In this document: positions 23,101 to 35,464 of the stretch, in pieces
Numbering within the stretch: position 1 is the stretch's first letter
How the letters are laid out: every line of letters starts with the position of its first letter
Origin: Monocercomonoides exilis
Lineage: Eukaryota; Preaxostyla; Oxymonadida; Polymastigidae
NCBI GenBank assembly: GCA_001643675.2
Contig: LSRY02000033.1
Coordinates: 496,001 to 560,000 of the forward strand
Direction of reading: 5' to 3'
DNA: 64,000 bases
The notes under the pieces: model-generated
What the model saw: the letters and a program-made list of their open reading frames with translations, nothing else
Told to the model about the DNA's origin: nothing
Database searches by the model: none
Program-made: the position numbers and the translations under genes

Positions 23101-26100
23101 GAGATCTCAAAACAAAGAGAACTGGATTGTCATCTTCATCTTCTTCTGCTTCTTCTGCCTCTGCCTCTTCTTCAATGAGCACCCCATCATTTCCCTCGAC
23201 GTTATATCATGGCTCCCCAGCCTCACTTGTAGTGATGAAGAAGAAGTCCTCTTCTCAATTGATTGACTCACTGGACTCGCTCGCAATGTCTTCTGGCTTG
23301 TCTTCTCTCTCTTCGATGGGCGAAGAATCACGCCCGACGTTTTTGTGTGCGAATCTTTGCAGAAAAGTGAAGGATGAAGACGAATTGGCAGCTGAGAAGA
23401 AGGCGAAGGACAAGAAAAGCAAGCTTGGGAAGAAGGATTCTGCAAGCACTGGGGAAGAAGGGAATGACAAGGAAGAAGGCAAATCATTGATGGGTTCTTC
23501 TTCTTCTTCTTCTGCCTCAGCTTCTTCCTCTTCCTCTTCTTCTTCTACCACCTGCTCAATCTCCGAAGCTGATGTGTTCTGTCTGAAGTGCCATGCTCCT
23601 TTTTGCCATGCCTGTTTTGAGGCGTTCCATTCGCGTGGTGCCTTCTCCTCACACACCACACTCGATCTCAACATGTGCTCTCAATCACAACTGTCGCGTG
23701 TTGTGGCGTTCTTGTCGTGCGACGTGGGCTCGCCGGACTCGCACATCTTTGACGATCAGCTGGGGATTGACCCGATGCTGCTGAGGCAGGTGAGACAAGG
23801 AGGAGGAAGTGGAGAAGGAAGTGGAGGAGGAATGGGAGGAGGTATAGGAGGAGGTGGTGGTGGTGAATATGGAGATGATGAGAGAGGGCTGGATGGAGAG
23901 CAGGAGGATCTGGAGAGCCGGATAGAGCGTATGGCGAAGCAGGAGAAGAAGAAAGGGCTGCTGCTGAAGAAGAAGCTGAAAGAAGGAGAAGGGAAAGATG
24001 GAGTGAAGAAGAAGCCATTGAAGAAGTGGGAGAAGCAGAAGCGGACGGAGCTGTCAGCAGACCTGATTCTGCTGCAGAATCTGACGTATCCAGAGAAAGA
24101 AAGAGATTCGATGATGTTTCGCGAGTTTGAGTCGCGTGTGAATGACACACTTTGGTTTGAGGAGCGGCTAAGGCAGGAGAAAGAGGCAGCAGATGTGCGG
24201 GTAATGAAGAAGGAGGAGGCAGTGAAGGAAGAACTGGCGGTGTCGAGAGAGAGGGAGAGGATGATCAAAGTGAAGGAGGAGGAGCTGAGGAAGAGCGAGC
24301 AGCTGTGCAATGAGAAAGAGAGCGAGAAGCAGAGGCTGAAGAAGGAATTGGAGGAAGAAAAGTTGAAAGAGGAGAAACTGATGGATGAATATGGGAAGAA
24401 AGAACAAGAATGGAAGAAGAAGTTTGAAGATGAAGAAGCGAAGATGAAGGCTGCGCTGCTTCTGAAGGACAATGAGAAGGCAGAGGCGAAGAAGCAAAGC
24501 GAAGATGAGCTGGCGAAGATGGCAGAAGCACACCAACAGGCAGTGGAGGAGCTGAAGAAAGAGCACAGGGCGCTTGTGGAGGCGAAGGAGAGCGAGCTGA
24601 GTGAAGTGAGAAGGGTGATGGAGAAGACAGAGCTGCAGTTGAGAGAGACAGAAGAAGAAGTGAGGGAGAAGGAGAAGAAAGTGCAAGAATTGACTGAGGA
24701 ATGCCGTGTTCTGACTGAAAAACTGGAGAAAGCCAAAGAAGAGAGAGAAGAAGAGAAGAAGAGGCACAAGGAAGAGATGGCAGATGCCGAAGCAAAAGCC
24801 GGAGAAACTCTGCTGCAGACAGAGGAGCGGCTGAAGAAGGAGATCGGAGAAATAGAAGAGCGAGTGAAAGAGGCGCGCGGAGAAACTGAGGCGGAGAAAG
24901 GGAAAGTGGATGAATTGGAGAAAGACCTGGCGAGTGCAGAAGAGAAGCTGCTGGTGCTGGAGCATGCGATGAAGGAGAAGGAGAAGGAGGTGAGTGTGAT
25001 GGCAGCAGAGAAGGAGAAGAGCGAGAGAGAATGGGGCGAAGCAATCGAAGAGAAAGAGCGGTTGCTGGAGAAAGAGAGGCAGAGCTGCGAGAAGAAGCTG
25101 AAGGCGCTGGAAGAGAAAGCCGCAAAAGTGAAAGAGGGATTGGAAGAGGAGAAGAAGACGATGGAGGAAGAGATGAAGAAAGCAGCAGATGAAAGCGAGG
25201 CGCAGCAGAATGCACTGAATGCCACGATTGAAGAGCTGAAGAAGTCGATTGTGGAGATCCGGCAGAAGATGGAGGAGAAAGAGAAGGCGATCCAGGAGGA
25301 GAGGAAGGAGACGAGCGAGATGAGGAAGAAGTGGCGGAAGGAAAAGGAAGAGCTGACAAAGAAGACGGAAGATGAGAAAGCAGCACTCACACAGGAAAAG
25401 CGGAACATGGAGGCGAAGCTGCAGAAGGAGAAAGAAGATCAATTGGAAGAGAAAGAGTCAAAAATAGCTGAAAAGGAAGACGAAATCAAAAAGAAGGAAA
25501 AACAGCTGAAGACCGCGCAGGCAGAGCTGGAGTTGCTGAGGCAGACGGTGGCTGACTTGGAGAAAGTGAACAAAGAACTGGCAGTGCAGAACGAAGAGAA
25601 AGAGGTGAAGATGAAGAAAGAACAGCAGAGGTCGGCAGAGGAGAAAGAGGAGATGGAGAAGGAGAGAGAAAGCGAGAGAGTGTGTGCTAAGCAGAAGATG
25701 AATGAGTTAGAAGCACAAAGAACAGCAGTGAATGAGACTCTTATTGCAACACAGGCGTCGCTGGCAGCGCTTGTGAAGGAGAAGAAAGGGCTGGAGGAGC
25801 AAATGGAGGAGATGAGGAAGAAAGAGGAGCAGCTGAATAAAAGAATTGCAGAGATGGAGGCAGAAAACGAGGAAGAGGTGAGGCAGCTGAAGGCGAAGCT
25901 GCAGAACGAGAGGGAAGAGAAGCTGAAAGAGATTGAGAAGGCTAAAGAGGAAGGGAACGAGATGGTGAACCAGATGAGGAAAAGGGTGAGGGATGTGGAA
26001 GAAGAAGCAGAAGAAGAGAGGCAGAAGAGGAAGGAGAAAGAGGCAGTGATAAAGGAGATGCAAGTGGAAAGGGAGGACAATGAGAGAGCGATGAAGGAGG

Positions 26101-29100
26101 AGAAGGAAGAGATGGAGAGAGAAAGAAATGAGAATCTTCAGCTGTTGGAAAGAGAAAGGCAGGTGATGGAGGAAGAGAAGGCGTCTGTGATGAAACGGTG
26201 TGGAAGAGAGATTGAAGAGCTGAAGAGGCAGATAAGCGAGTTGGAAGAAGCGAAGAGGAAGAAAGAAATCGCACTGAGCGATGCGGAAGAAGCGCTGAAG
26301 GAAGAAACGCAGGCGAAGGAAGCGATTGTGAAGGAGAAAGAGGAAGAAGAGGAGAAGAAGAAGAAAGAGATTGCGAAGATGAAGGAGACGCACGAGAAGG
26401 AGAAGAAGAAGGTTGTGGAGGAATATCAGTCGAAGCTGAAAGAGATGAAAGATGAATTGGATGCGACGCAGAAGGCGCTGGATGAAGCAAAGCATCTTTT
26501 GGAGGAGAAAGAGAAGGTGCTGTTTTTGGAAGGGAAAGAGAAAGACGAGTGGAGAGAAAAGACAGAAGATGAGATTTTGCTGATGCGAAGGGAGTTGGAA
26601 GAGGCGAGGCAGAAACACGAAGAAGAACACCAGAAAGCACAGGAAGAGGCAGAAAGAGCAGTAAATGAGGCGAAGAAAGAGGTGAAGAAGAAAGAGAAAG
26701 AAGCGGCAGAGCTGGCAGCTGAGATGGAAGAGGCGCAGAACAAACTGAATGAAGCTGAGCAGGCGAAGAGGCAGCTGGCGAAGGAGATTGAGGCGAAGGA
26801 GGTGCAGATACATCGTCTGGAGGAGACATTAAAGGAAGAGGAGAAAGAACTGGAAGAGACGAAGATGAAAAGCAGCATGATTGTGGAGAGCCAAGTGAGC
26901 CAGATGAAGGAAGAGCTTGAAGGAGTGAAGAAGTCGCTGTCAGAAGCAGAAGCTGCGTTGGAAGCGAAAGAAAAAGAAAAGCAAAAACTGATTGAGCAAA
27001 AGGAGGACGACACGAAGACGCTGCAGCAGACGCAGAAGGAGCTGGAAGCGCTGAAGACGGCGGTGGAAGAGGAGACGGAGAAGATGAAGAAGAAGTTGCA
27101 GAGGGAGAAGGAGAACATGGCAGAAGAACTGGCACATTCAAAGGCAGAATGCACACACCAGGTGGAGTTGATGAAGAAGAGGGTGAAGGAGATGGAGGAC
27201 GAGGCAGACGAAGAGAGGAAGAGAAGGAAAGAGAAAGAGGTGTTGTATCGAAAGCTGGAGGAGGAAGTGGATGTGAAGGAGACGCAGCTGAAGAAAGAGC
27301 GGGTGGAGATGAGGGATCAAAAGGAAGAGATGGAGAGGCTGTTGAGCGAGGCAATCACAGAGAAAGAGAGAGAGAGAGAGGAAGCGCAGAGAAGAAGAGC
27401 GAAGGAGAAGGAAGAAGAAGAGGAAGAGAAGGAGTCGATGCGAAAGAGCCACGAAAGAGAGATAATGCTGCTGAAGGAGAAAGAGGAAGAGCTGGAAAAC
27501 GAGAAGAAGAAGAAAGAGGAAGCGTTTGGGGTGGCAGAGCAAAGGATGAAGGAAGATATTGCATTGCTTGAGAAGCAGCTGAAGGAGGCAGAAGACGAAA
27601 GAGAAAGACTAACACAGGAGCTGCAGACAGTGAAAGAGGAGAGAGAGAGAAAGAAAGAAAAGGAGAAGGAGAGGATGGAAAGGACAGCCAATGAGGCAGA
27701 GAAGGAGATGGAAGAGCTGAGAGAGAAGATGGAGGCGATCAAAGCCGAAACGACAGAGCACATCGAAGAGATGGAGAAGGAGATTGAGCTACGGGATGAA
27801 AAAATAGCAGAGTTGTCAGCACATCTGGCAGAGACGCAGGAGGCGAACGACACGATGAGCAAAGAGAAAGAGCTGGTTATTCGTCGACTGAACAGCGAGA
27901 TTGAGTCGCTTTCTGGACGACTGCTGGCTGAAAAGGGGCAGCTGGCAGAGCTGACAGAGAGGGAGATGAGAGAGCTGAGAGAGGAATGTGAAGTGCTGCG
28001 GGAGCAGATGGAAGAGCAGGCGAATCTGAACGGAGAGAAAGAGGCAGCGAACAAGTCGCTTCATTTGCAGATTGAGCGGATGGAGAAGAGTCTGAAGGAG
28101 GTGGAAGAGAAGAAGAATGAGCTGGAGAAGAGAGAGGAAGAGCTGCAGAGGACACATCTGGAGGAGAAGAAGAAGCTGAAGGAGGATCAGCAGAAGGCGG
28201 TGAAGGAGGCGGATGAGCTGAGGAAGAAAGAGGAAGGGCAAAGGAAAGCAGCAGAGGAAGAGAGAGAAAAGGTTCGAGCACGGTTGAATGAAGAAGTGGC
28301 GAAGATGAAGCAGCTGATGGAGCAGCTGAAGGAGAAAGAAGAGTCGATAGAGAGGATGGCAGCAGCCAATGAAGAGCTGGGGAAGAAGAAGAAAGAGGCA
28401 GAGGAGAGGGAGATGGAGCAGATGAGTAAAAGGAAAGTGATGATGGAGGAGCTGAAGAAGAAAGACGAGGAGCTGTTTGAGCTGAAGGAGAGAATAAAGG
28501 ACAAAGAGAAGTCGATGAATCTGGGAGAAGAGGAGAAGAGCAAGCTGGGCAGAGAGATGAGAGAGAAAGAAAGGCGCCTGGAGAGAGAGAAAGAAGACCT
28601 GGCGAGGCTGCTGCAGGTGAAGGAGAGCGAGAACGAGGAAGCAGCAAACAAGCTGAAGAAGAAAGAGGAAGAGCTGGCGGCGCTGAGGGAGGACACAGAA
28701 GAGCAGCGGAAGAAGCTGCGGGCAGTCAACACGAGCCAGGCGGAGCTGAGTGAGAAGATGGAGCAGCTGAACGAGTGTTTGGAGAGGGAGAAGGCGCTGA
28801 AGGAAGAGGAGAGCGGGCAGAAGGAGAACTTGAAGCAGAAAGTGAAAGAGTTGGAGAACAGAGGGGCAGAGCTGAAGAACCAGCTGGAGCAGATGAAGGC
28901 GCTGTGTGAAGAGCAGAAGCAGCAGATGTCGCAGCTTCAGTTCAAACTGGGTGCAACTAATGAGTCTCTGCAGTTTGCACAGGAAGAGGCAGAGAAAGAG
29001 AAGGGCAGGGCAGCCGAGGACAGGAATGCGAGCGATGTGAGAGAGGAGAAGCTGAAGCAGCGGGTGCTGCTGTTCACAAAGAGGGAGGGAGAGTGGCTGC

Positions 29101-30275
29101 TGCGTGTGATGCGGGAGAAGAACCGGGCGAGAGATGCAGAAGAGGCGCTGAAGGAGGCCGAGGCGCTGAAGGCAGAAGTGGAAGAGCGATGGCAAAGAGA
29201 TCAGCAGACGTACCAGCAGCTGATCGGGAAGATGAACAGCGATCTGAATGCAGCAGTGAAGAAAGTGCTGGGCTTGGAGATGAGCATCACAGCACTCACA
29301 GACACGAACAAGGCGCTGTGTGAGTCGAATAAGCTGGTGACGTATGCGCAGATGGGCACAGACATTGGAGACCAGCTGCTGAGGAGAGAGAAAGAGAGGA
29401 TGATGGAAGAGGCAGGAGGGGAGGGAGAGAGAGAAGGAGAAGGGGTGTTGAGTAATAATAATAACAACAATAATAATGTTAATAGAAATACAAATGGTAA
29501 TGAAGACAGAAACACGAATAAATACACATCTGCTATTTCACGAACAGCCACTCCTTCATCTTCATTGATGAATAATTCAACAACTTCATCATCTTCCTCC
29601 TCCTCGTCATCATCTTCTTCTCAGTCAGAAGAGTCGAGCAACATCGACATTGTGGTGCAGCCTCTGAAGCGCCGAGTGATTCAACTGGAGTCCTCATTGG
29701 TGGAGATGAACAGCAATCAGATCGAACTGAGCAGACAGAATGTGCAGCTGAAGGAGCTGAAAGAGGAAGTGGAACAGAAATTGAGTGTGTATGAGAGAAA
29801 ACTGGAAGAATTGGAAGATGCTTTGTTCGATGCGATGATGGAGAACCAGTCGCTCCGCGCGCAGATCGAAGAAAGAAGCAACACAGCTTCTCTTTCTCAC
29901 TCTCCCTCTGCTTCTCCTTCTCCTTCTCCCTTAGCTCTGCCTCTTCCATTCATGTCTCCCTCATTGCGTTCATTTGCTCCTGTGGCAAAGAGAGCATGTG
30001 GAACTGTCTCTACGCCCTCCTCTGCTCTGCCATCGAGAACGACTTCTCCCTCACTCAGACCTTCTCCTCAGACATCCTCTTTCTTCAGCTCGCCCAGCCG
30101 CCAGACATCTCCATCTCCGTCTCCTTCGCTTTTCTCGTTTGCTGCTTCTACTTCTTCGACTACCTCTTCTGCTTCTTCCTTCTTTTCCTCTCGCCCTATC
30201 GCCTCCTCTCCCTTTGTCTCATCCATCGGACTAACTTCATCTTCTCTTAATGGATCATCATCATCAACAACATTG

Positions 30276-30307
<32 letters not shown>

Positions 30308-30845
30308 CATTCAAAAGCCTCTTTCTCTCTCTCCTTCTGTTTCTGCCTCTTTCCATCCGCTTCCGTTTCTGGCGATTGCTGCAGCGCATCACAAACAAGC
30401 AGAAACATCTGCGCCTGTTGAGACGCCCCTCTCACGTGCTCAGTCACCTGCACTGTCTAGTTTGATATCTTCTGCTTCATCATCATCATCATCTTCTTCT
30501 TCTTCTTCATTTTCTTCTTCTTCCTCTCAGCAGTTATTACCAGCACTTGAGACAGCATCGCCAGATGTACCTACTCCTTTGGTTGTGTTTGCCACTCATC
30601 CTCTGTCGCAATCAGCAACAGACTCTTCTTCTCTTCCTCATCATCTGCAGCCTCCTTCTCCTTTATCTCCTGCTTCTTCTACATCTTCCACATCTTCTTC
30701 TTCTATTTCTTCTTCCTTCTCTTCCTTCTTTTCACACACCAGCACAGTTGAGAGTGCTGTGCCTTCTCTCCCGTCTTCTCGCTTTGTTCCAAAAGTTCCT
30801 GTTTCTTCATCTCGCTGGAAGAAAAAGAAGCTATTTCTCTTTTGA
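20158..30845 (+). CDS. Giant kinesin-1-like motor with B-box and long coiled coil
   Basis: Plus-end-type N-terminal kinesin. Eight exons: 20158-20160 (ATG only), 20222-20341, 20429-20528, 20580-20653, 20725-20881, 20943-21086, 21217-21408 and 21517-30845, summing to 10119 nt, or 3372 residues. Motor motifs: [10 protein letters not shown] at the N-terminus, P-loop GQTSSGKT (about 88-95), switch [11 protein letters not shown] (about 201-210), switch II DLAGSEK (about 237), [21 protein letters not shown] and [14 protein letters not shown]. The neck sequence [10 protein letters not shown] matches conventional kinesin heavy chain. Residues about 870-980 carry a B-box-like zinc site (CANLC, then [17 protein letters not shown] and SSH), interrupted by a Lys/Ser-rich insertion. 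From about 1110 to 2870 the protein is nearly continuous Glu/Lys heptad coiled coil. The last 450 residues are Ser/Pro-rich. It is far longer than ordinary kinesin-1 (roughly 1000 residues), nearer CENP-E in size. Motor identity is firm; cargo and subfamily are open. Confidence 0.93.
21409..21516 (+). other. GC-AG intron in the kinesin gene
   Basis: The universally conserved motor peptide INQSLSALGN is split here. Exon 7 must end TCAG and exon 8 must begin CACTTGG, and the base pair after the exon is GC, not GT. The intron ends in TTCTAAAG. No GT donor nearby preserves both the frame and the motif. The other introns reconstructed in this window are GT-AG. Confidence 0.8.
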
Positions 30846-31844
30846 GTGAAAATTAAAAAAAATAAAAAAATAAAAAAAATAAAAGGATTATTCTTCATAT
30901 TTTGTTAATTCTTTGGTAATAAAGTATTTTTTTAATTGTGGCATATATATTTTATTGATATAACTTATCAATAAGTATTATTATTATTATTTCTTTTTAT
31001 TAAGTGATGTCTCTAAGATGCGTGCTTTTCGCATTAATCGTAGATATTTCATCGAGTTTGATCATTTCGAATTATCTATTGAATTATCCTTTATTTTTCA
31101 AACAAATGAATAGCAATTTTTATCTTTTTATTTTATTATTATTCTTTTATTTTATTTTATTTTATTTTATTTTTTTTTTTTTTTTTTTTTTTTATTTTAT
31201 TTTCTAATTGAATATTTTTGTATGTTTAGTCTTCATGTCAATTACAGCACATGTCTTATTGCATTTGTTATGCTGTTGATATTCCAACAACTTTTGAATT
31301 AACGTTGGAGTAATTTTCTTTCTTTTTTTTTTTGAATGAAGCTTTAAGCTTCAATTTTTTTTATTCCTTTTTTTTTTACAATTTTTTTTATTATTATGTG
31401 TTGCTTGATGCTCAATTCAAGAGATCATATGCACACACATATCACACACATTTTGTATGAAAGTGACATTTGATTCCTCAGAACAGATGTTTCGATTAAT
31501 TTTCGCTTTATTTTTTATCCTTTTTCTTTGAGAACAGAGGAAAGAAATGAAAGGAAATGAATATTTTTTTTAACATTATAAAGTTTTGTATCCGATATTT
31601 TTTGTTTATGAATGGCAAAAATAAGTACAAGAATAGAAAGGAGTGTGTGATATGTTAATAAATAACACCTGTCGAACCTCAATGAATGAATAATTGTATT
31701 CAGCCGGAACTCTTTTGATTGATATTTATCAAAGCATTCTCTTCGCGTGTCTTTAACTTCTTCTCTTTCTCGTTAATTATCATTGTTCGTCTTACTCTTT
31801 CTTTTTCATCCAATTCACTGCTCTTTTCTTAACCACTCAGGTTT
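30846..31844. other. AT-rich convergent intergenic region
   Basis: About 1 kb between the 3' ends of the kinesin (+) and the methyltransferase (-). It is very T-rich, with short A/T runs at 30850-30880 and a TTTTA tract near 31131-31206. No coding frame with character; the 67-codon frame at 31004-31207 translates the homopolymer tract. Confidence 0.6.
31131..31206. repeat. TTTTA simple repeat and poly-T tract
   Basis: A run of about 75 bp made of TTTTA units followed by about 24 T residues and ending in TTTATTTTA. It is a simple-sequence repeat in the spacer between convergent genes. Confidence 0.85.
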
Positions 31845-32732
31845 TTAGTTCTTTTCCATGAAATAGCAATGGTATATCGATGCTTCTTTTCTGTCTTCGT
31901 CTGAAGATTTCACTTCCTTTGCTGTAACTATCCAGTCAAATGCTGGATCTTCAAAGTGCAGAATACGTGATTCAGGATCACCATATGTCATAACCAAATA
32001 TGTACTTCAAATGATGAAAAAAACAATGAAAGAGATAGTATTTTTTATTTTAAAAAAAGACATGTTAAGTTGAAGCTTGAAAACGCATATAATTAATATG
32101 TATTTCAAACCCTCCTGGTTTAAGAACACGACTCACTTCTGAGTTCATTTTTTTCGCATTTACGAAACTGTTAGATCCACATAATATTGCATCCAGTGTA
32201 CCCTTATCAAAAACAACGTCAAATGACTCTGATTCAAAGGATAGTTGGCGAGTATCCATTGTGATCCCTGAATGAAAAGTTTGAAAAGGATACAATTGTT
32301 GCATTACGCATACACTTTACTGTTGGCAGCATTTCATGATATTGTTCTTCCATTTTCTTTATAACAACTGGTGAAATATCAACATTTGTCACATCTTTAT
32401 ATCCGTCACGTACTAAAAATTCGGCAAAAGCTGAAGTAATAATAATTATTCAAAATATCATTTGTGAAGAAAAAATAAAAAAAGCAAACTGGAATTTCCA
32501 CAGCCAATATTCAAAATCTTAATATCTTTACGATCGTATTTAGCTAGTAAATCTGTAACAACTGAATGATAATTAAAGTACCAATCAAAGCTTGTTGTTG
32601 CCTCAGAATAACGTTTGTCCCAGTAATCTTATTAAAAACGCAAATGCACGCATAAATGAATTCGATATTAAATTTAATTCTCTGTGAAAAAATGCTCAAA
32701 CCAGCTTCACCGTATCTAGCTCCGCTAGACAT
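31845..32732 (-). CDS. METTL13/EEF1AKMT4-like class I SAM methyltransferase
   Basis: Five exons on the minus strand: 32732-32702, 32627-32490, 32430-32314, 32267-32111 and 32004-31845, totalling 603 nt, or 200 residues. The N-terminus MSSGARYGEA-DYWDKRY and the following FDWYFNYHSVV are hallmarks of the METTL13/EEF1A lysine methyltransferase group. The SAM-binding motif I is ILNIGCGNS, motif II VTNVDISPVVIKKM, motif IV DVVFDKGTLDAIL, then LKPGGTYLVMTYGDP. The C-terminus HFEDPAFDW...YHCYFMEKN is typical of the short single-domain members. The substrate is probably a lysine of a translation factor or another cytosolic protein, by family. Intron lengths are 46-106 bp, and exon phases agree throughout. 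The start codon lies 56 bp from that of the divergent neighbour. Confidence 0.88.
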
Positions 32733-32788
32733 TTTCAAATAACAAATCAAGGATCAATTTCCCCTTAAGTTCATATCACCTTTCACAA
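32733..32788. promoter_or_regulatory. Very short divergent promoter region
   Basis: Only 56 bp separate the ATG of the minus-strand methyltransferase (32732) and the ATG of the plus-strand membrane protein (32789). Both 5' leaders and core promoters must lie in this gap or overlap the coding sequences. No motif can be named with confidence. Confidence 0.55.
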
Positions 32789-34804
32789 ATGTGTATATCC
32801 AGTGACTCGCTCACCTCCAGGATTGTACACTTTTGCATTTGCTTAATATTAATAGCATGCGGAAGCGTTCTACTGGGGATGAGCGTTGGATTTGTGGGTG
32901 ATATGTTTTTCTTTTGGATTTTTGCTTTGGTTTGCTTTTTGTCATCTTTTTTTTTTCATTATTATTATCATATCATATTTTTATAGCTAGGATTATTGCT
33001 GCTTCTGACAGCAATGCTTTCTTTCGCAACAGGTTTTATTTTTGTTTTTCAACTATTTTTATATTTTTTGACCTTTGAAAGCATGCTGTTGTGGTGGAAA
33101 AAAGCGACACACCGTAATTGCACATTTCTCGCAATTCTTAACTTTATTTTTAACATTTGTGACGCCAATTGTTGCGATTGCATCGTTTTTGTCTCCTGTT
33201 ATATTCTATCTCGGTTTTCTTTCTTATAAATAATTTAAATTAGAGTTATTTTTCATTTTATATTTTTGAAGTGATTGGAACTGAAGAAGGACTAGAAAGC
33301 ATTGTAAAATACTCAGATGCAGAGTGTCTGATGATCACAATGGATTGCGCTTCTTATGTTTGATAATTAATAATAAACAATCATTCAATAATTTTTTTTT
33401 TTTAATTTGTTATTTTTGCAAACACTAGATTGTTGACCACTTTTACACAAAAATTTTATTTGTCCCACTTACCACTGTAATCTCCTTTTTTCTTCTTATC
33501 ATATTGTTTTATTCTTCGTGTATGCAATTTGTTTTTTAAAAGTTAAAATTTCCTTTTTGCTTCATTCAAATGTTTTAGCTATCATCTTCAATCGCTTTGA
33601 CTTCTCCAAATTTTCTCTGCTTTTTACAACTATCGTCATGTTTTGTGTTGGAATGGTCGTTCTGATTTTTGCATCGATTTTGCTTGAGCAGCTTGGAAGA
33701 CTTCACTTCATGTCAGTATGTTTTGTTTTTGAAATTTATACAGTATTTTTTAATAATTTTTTCAATCCTTAATGATTTGCTTTTACGTAAATTTACGATA
33801 CTTTAAATAACAATTGTTGCTATTTGTTATTTGTAATTACAGTTTGCATTGGTGGCAATTGTGCTGGGGGGATGCGTTATTCTTTGCTCGATTATTGGAA
33901 TGGTTGCATCTCTGTTGCAGAAGTGCCAATTTCCCATGCTCACATTCCATGTTATCTTCACTGTCACATCTGCGCTTGGCATATTATCTTTTGTCATTAT
34001 TTGCTTTGTCACAACTGGAGAGCAAGTGAAAAGCATCGATGGGGATGCTGAGGTATTATATTTTTGAGAACATTTTTAGATGAATTAAAATTACTTTTTT
34101 GTAACATCCAATGAATGAAATTCTATCCCAGACATTGAGTATTTTTCTAAACAGGTTCGAGATGATACAGGCTTTTCCTCCAGATGACCAGAACGCTTAT
34201 ATGAAAACTGTCATTTCGCAAATGATGAAGATGGTGAGTGCTGTTGGTTTGCTTCTGCTTTATTTGCTTTTCAAGATATTTCTTCTTCTTCTTCTTCTTC
34301 TTATGTAATTTTTTTCTTTCTTTCTTTCTTTTTAACACTATTCACAAAGGCGCAATTGTGTGTTTCTATGAGTTTTTGTCGCTGTTCCCATCTCTCAGTT
34401 TGATCTTCAAAAGAGAAGATCGTTTTGTTCACTCGACTGCATCTGAAAGCTCCGTATTCTATTCTGCTTCATCTTCTGCGACTGCATACACTTCAGATAC
34501 TGACTCTTCCTCTGATTACGGCTCTTCGAACGCACTTGGCAGAAATGTCAGAATGAACGGCAATGCGGCTGTTAGTTCGCCTGCTCATTCATCTGCTGCA
34601 CACTCGAATCTTCTAAGTGTGATGGAAGAAGCGATTGTGTCAAATGCGTCTGACATGCTATTCTGCTCTGAAGCCTCCCAACAGGATTCAATGAATCGTG
34701 CTTTCCTCACGACATCAGAAAGAATAGAAACGTTGGCAAATGCTTATGAATGCGGAACTGCCACTCCAGAAAGTAATCGCATTCAATCTGTTTATTCTCT
34801 TTGA
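32789..34804 (+). CDS. Multi-pass membrane protein with Ser-rich tail
   Basis: Nine exons: 32789-32929, 32987-33032, 33082-33213, 33272-33357, 33429-33519, 33579-33715, 33843-34052, 34132-34246 and 34350-34804, summing to 1413 nt, or 470 residues. The start MCISSDSLTSR leads straight into a hydrophobic segment. Eight or so membrane helices follow, including FSQFLTLFLTFVTPIVAIASFL, LTTVISFFLLIILFY, FCVGMVVLIFASILL and VLGGCVILCSIIGMVASLL. A Cys-rich CCCGGKKRH turn sits after the second helix. A loop of about 40 residues with two Cys (ECLMITMDC) lies between helices, giving the first half a tetraspanin-like look without a CCG motif. The last 130 residues are hydrophilic, Ser/Thr/Ala-rich and presumably cytoplasmic. 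Function unknown. Splice sites repeatedly use GTATGC or GTTTGC donors; exons 8-9 are the least certain. Confidence 0.75.
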
Positions 34805-35464
34805 ATCTTTCAATAACAGGAAATTTTATTCCTTTCAAACTGTCAATTACGATATGTACAGGAAATTTTTGACTTTGACGAATTTTGAGATAAAGTGTGT
34901 TTTTGCCACTTGTTTGCTTTCAATGAACAAGTTAGCGCTTAATTAAAGATAATCATTTATTTGTTTGTTTTGTTTGAAGTCTCTTGTGTTATTTTTATTT
35001 TTTATTCTTTATTCTTTAAATTTTTTCGGCTTATTATTTAATGATTAGTGTGTTCAAAAATAACTCTTTTTGAAAGTACATTGTGTTATTTTGTTTTTGT
35101 TTTTGTTTTTTGTTTTTGTTTTTTGTTTTTTGAAGGTTTTTATTAAAGTTGTTCGAAGTAATTATTTGTTTTATGTAACTGTATGTTTTCATCAATGTAT
35201 TTTGCATCGCAACAATCATGATATTTAAGTTGTTTTGGAATCTACATCAAATTTTAAGAGTATTTTTTGCTTAAAAAACATTTTGTAATTTGCGAAATTT
35301 TCAAAGAATTTTAGTTATTCTTTTTAAAATCAAAATTTTTTAATATATTTCTGCATGAAAATTTCAATCTTCAACAAATCTGATTTAATTTCATATTTAT
35401 TGATTATTTTTTATTATTATTATTTCATAAAATTGATAAGATAGATGTTTCCTCTGTATTTGTT
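34805..35464. other. AT-rich spacer with a T/G simple repeat
   Basis: Downstream of the multi-pass membrane protein. It holds a TTTTTG/TTTTTTG repeat at about 35090-35135 and otherwise featureless AT-rich DNA. Confidence 0.55.

Noticed and set aside
23756-25408. 550-codon open frame on the minus strand
   Set aside because: It is the antisense of the kinesin coiled coil. GAG/AAG-rich coding DNA lacks antisense stops, and the translation is almost pure Ser/Phe/Leu.
25942-29195. Several long minus-strand frames (256-470 codons) in the kinesin coil
   Set aside because: Same cause: purine-rich coding strand giving Leu/Ser/Pro-only antisense products without domains.
31004-31207. 67-codon frame ending in the poly-T tract
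   Set aside because: Mostly Phe/Tyr/Leu translated from a TTTTA simple repeat.
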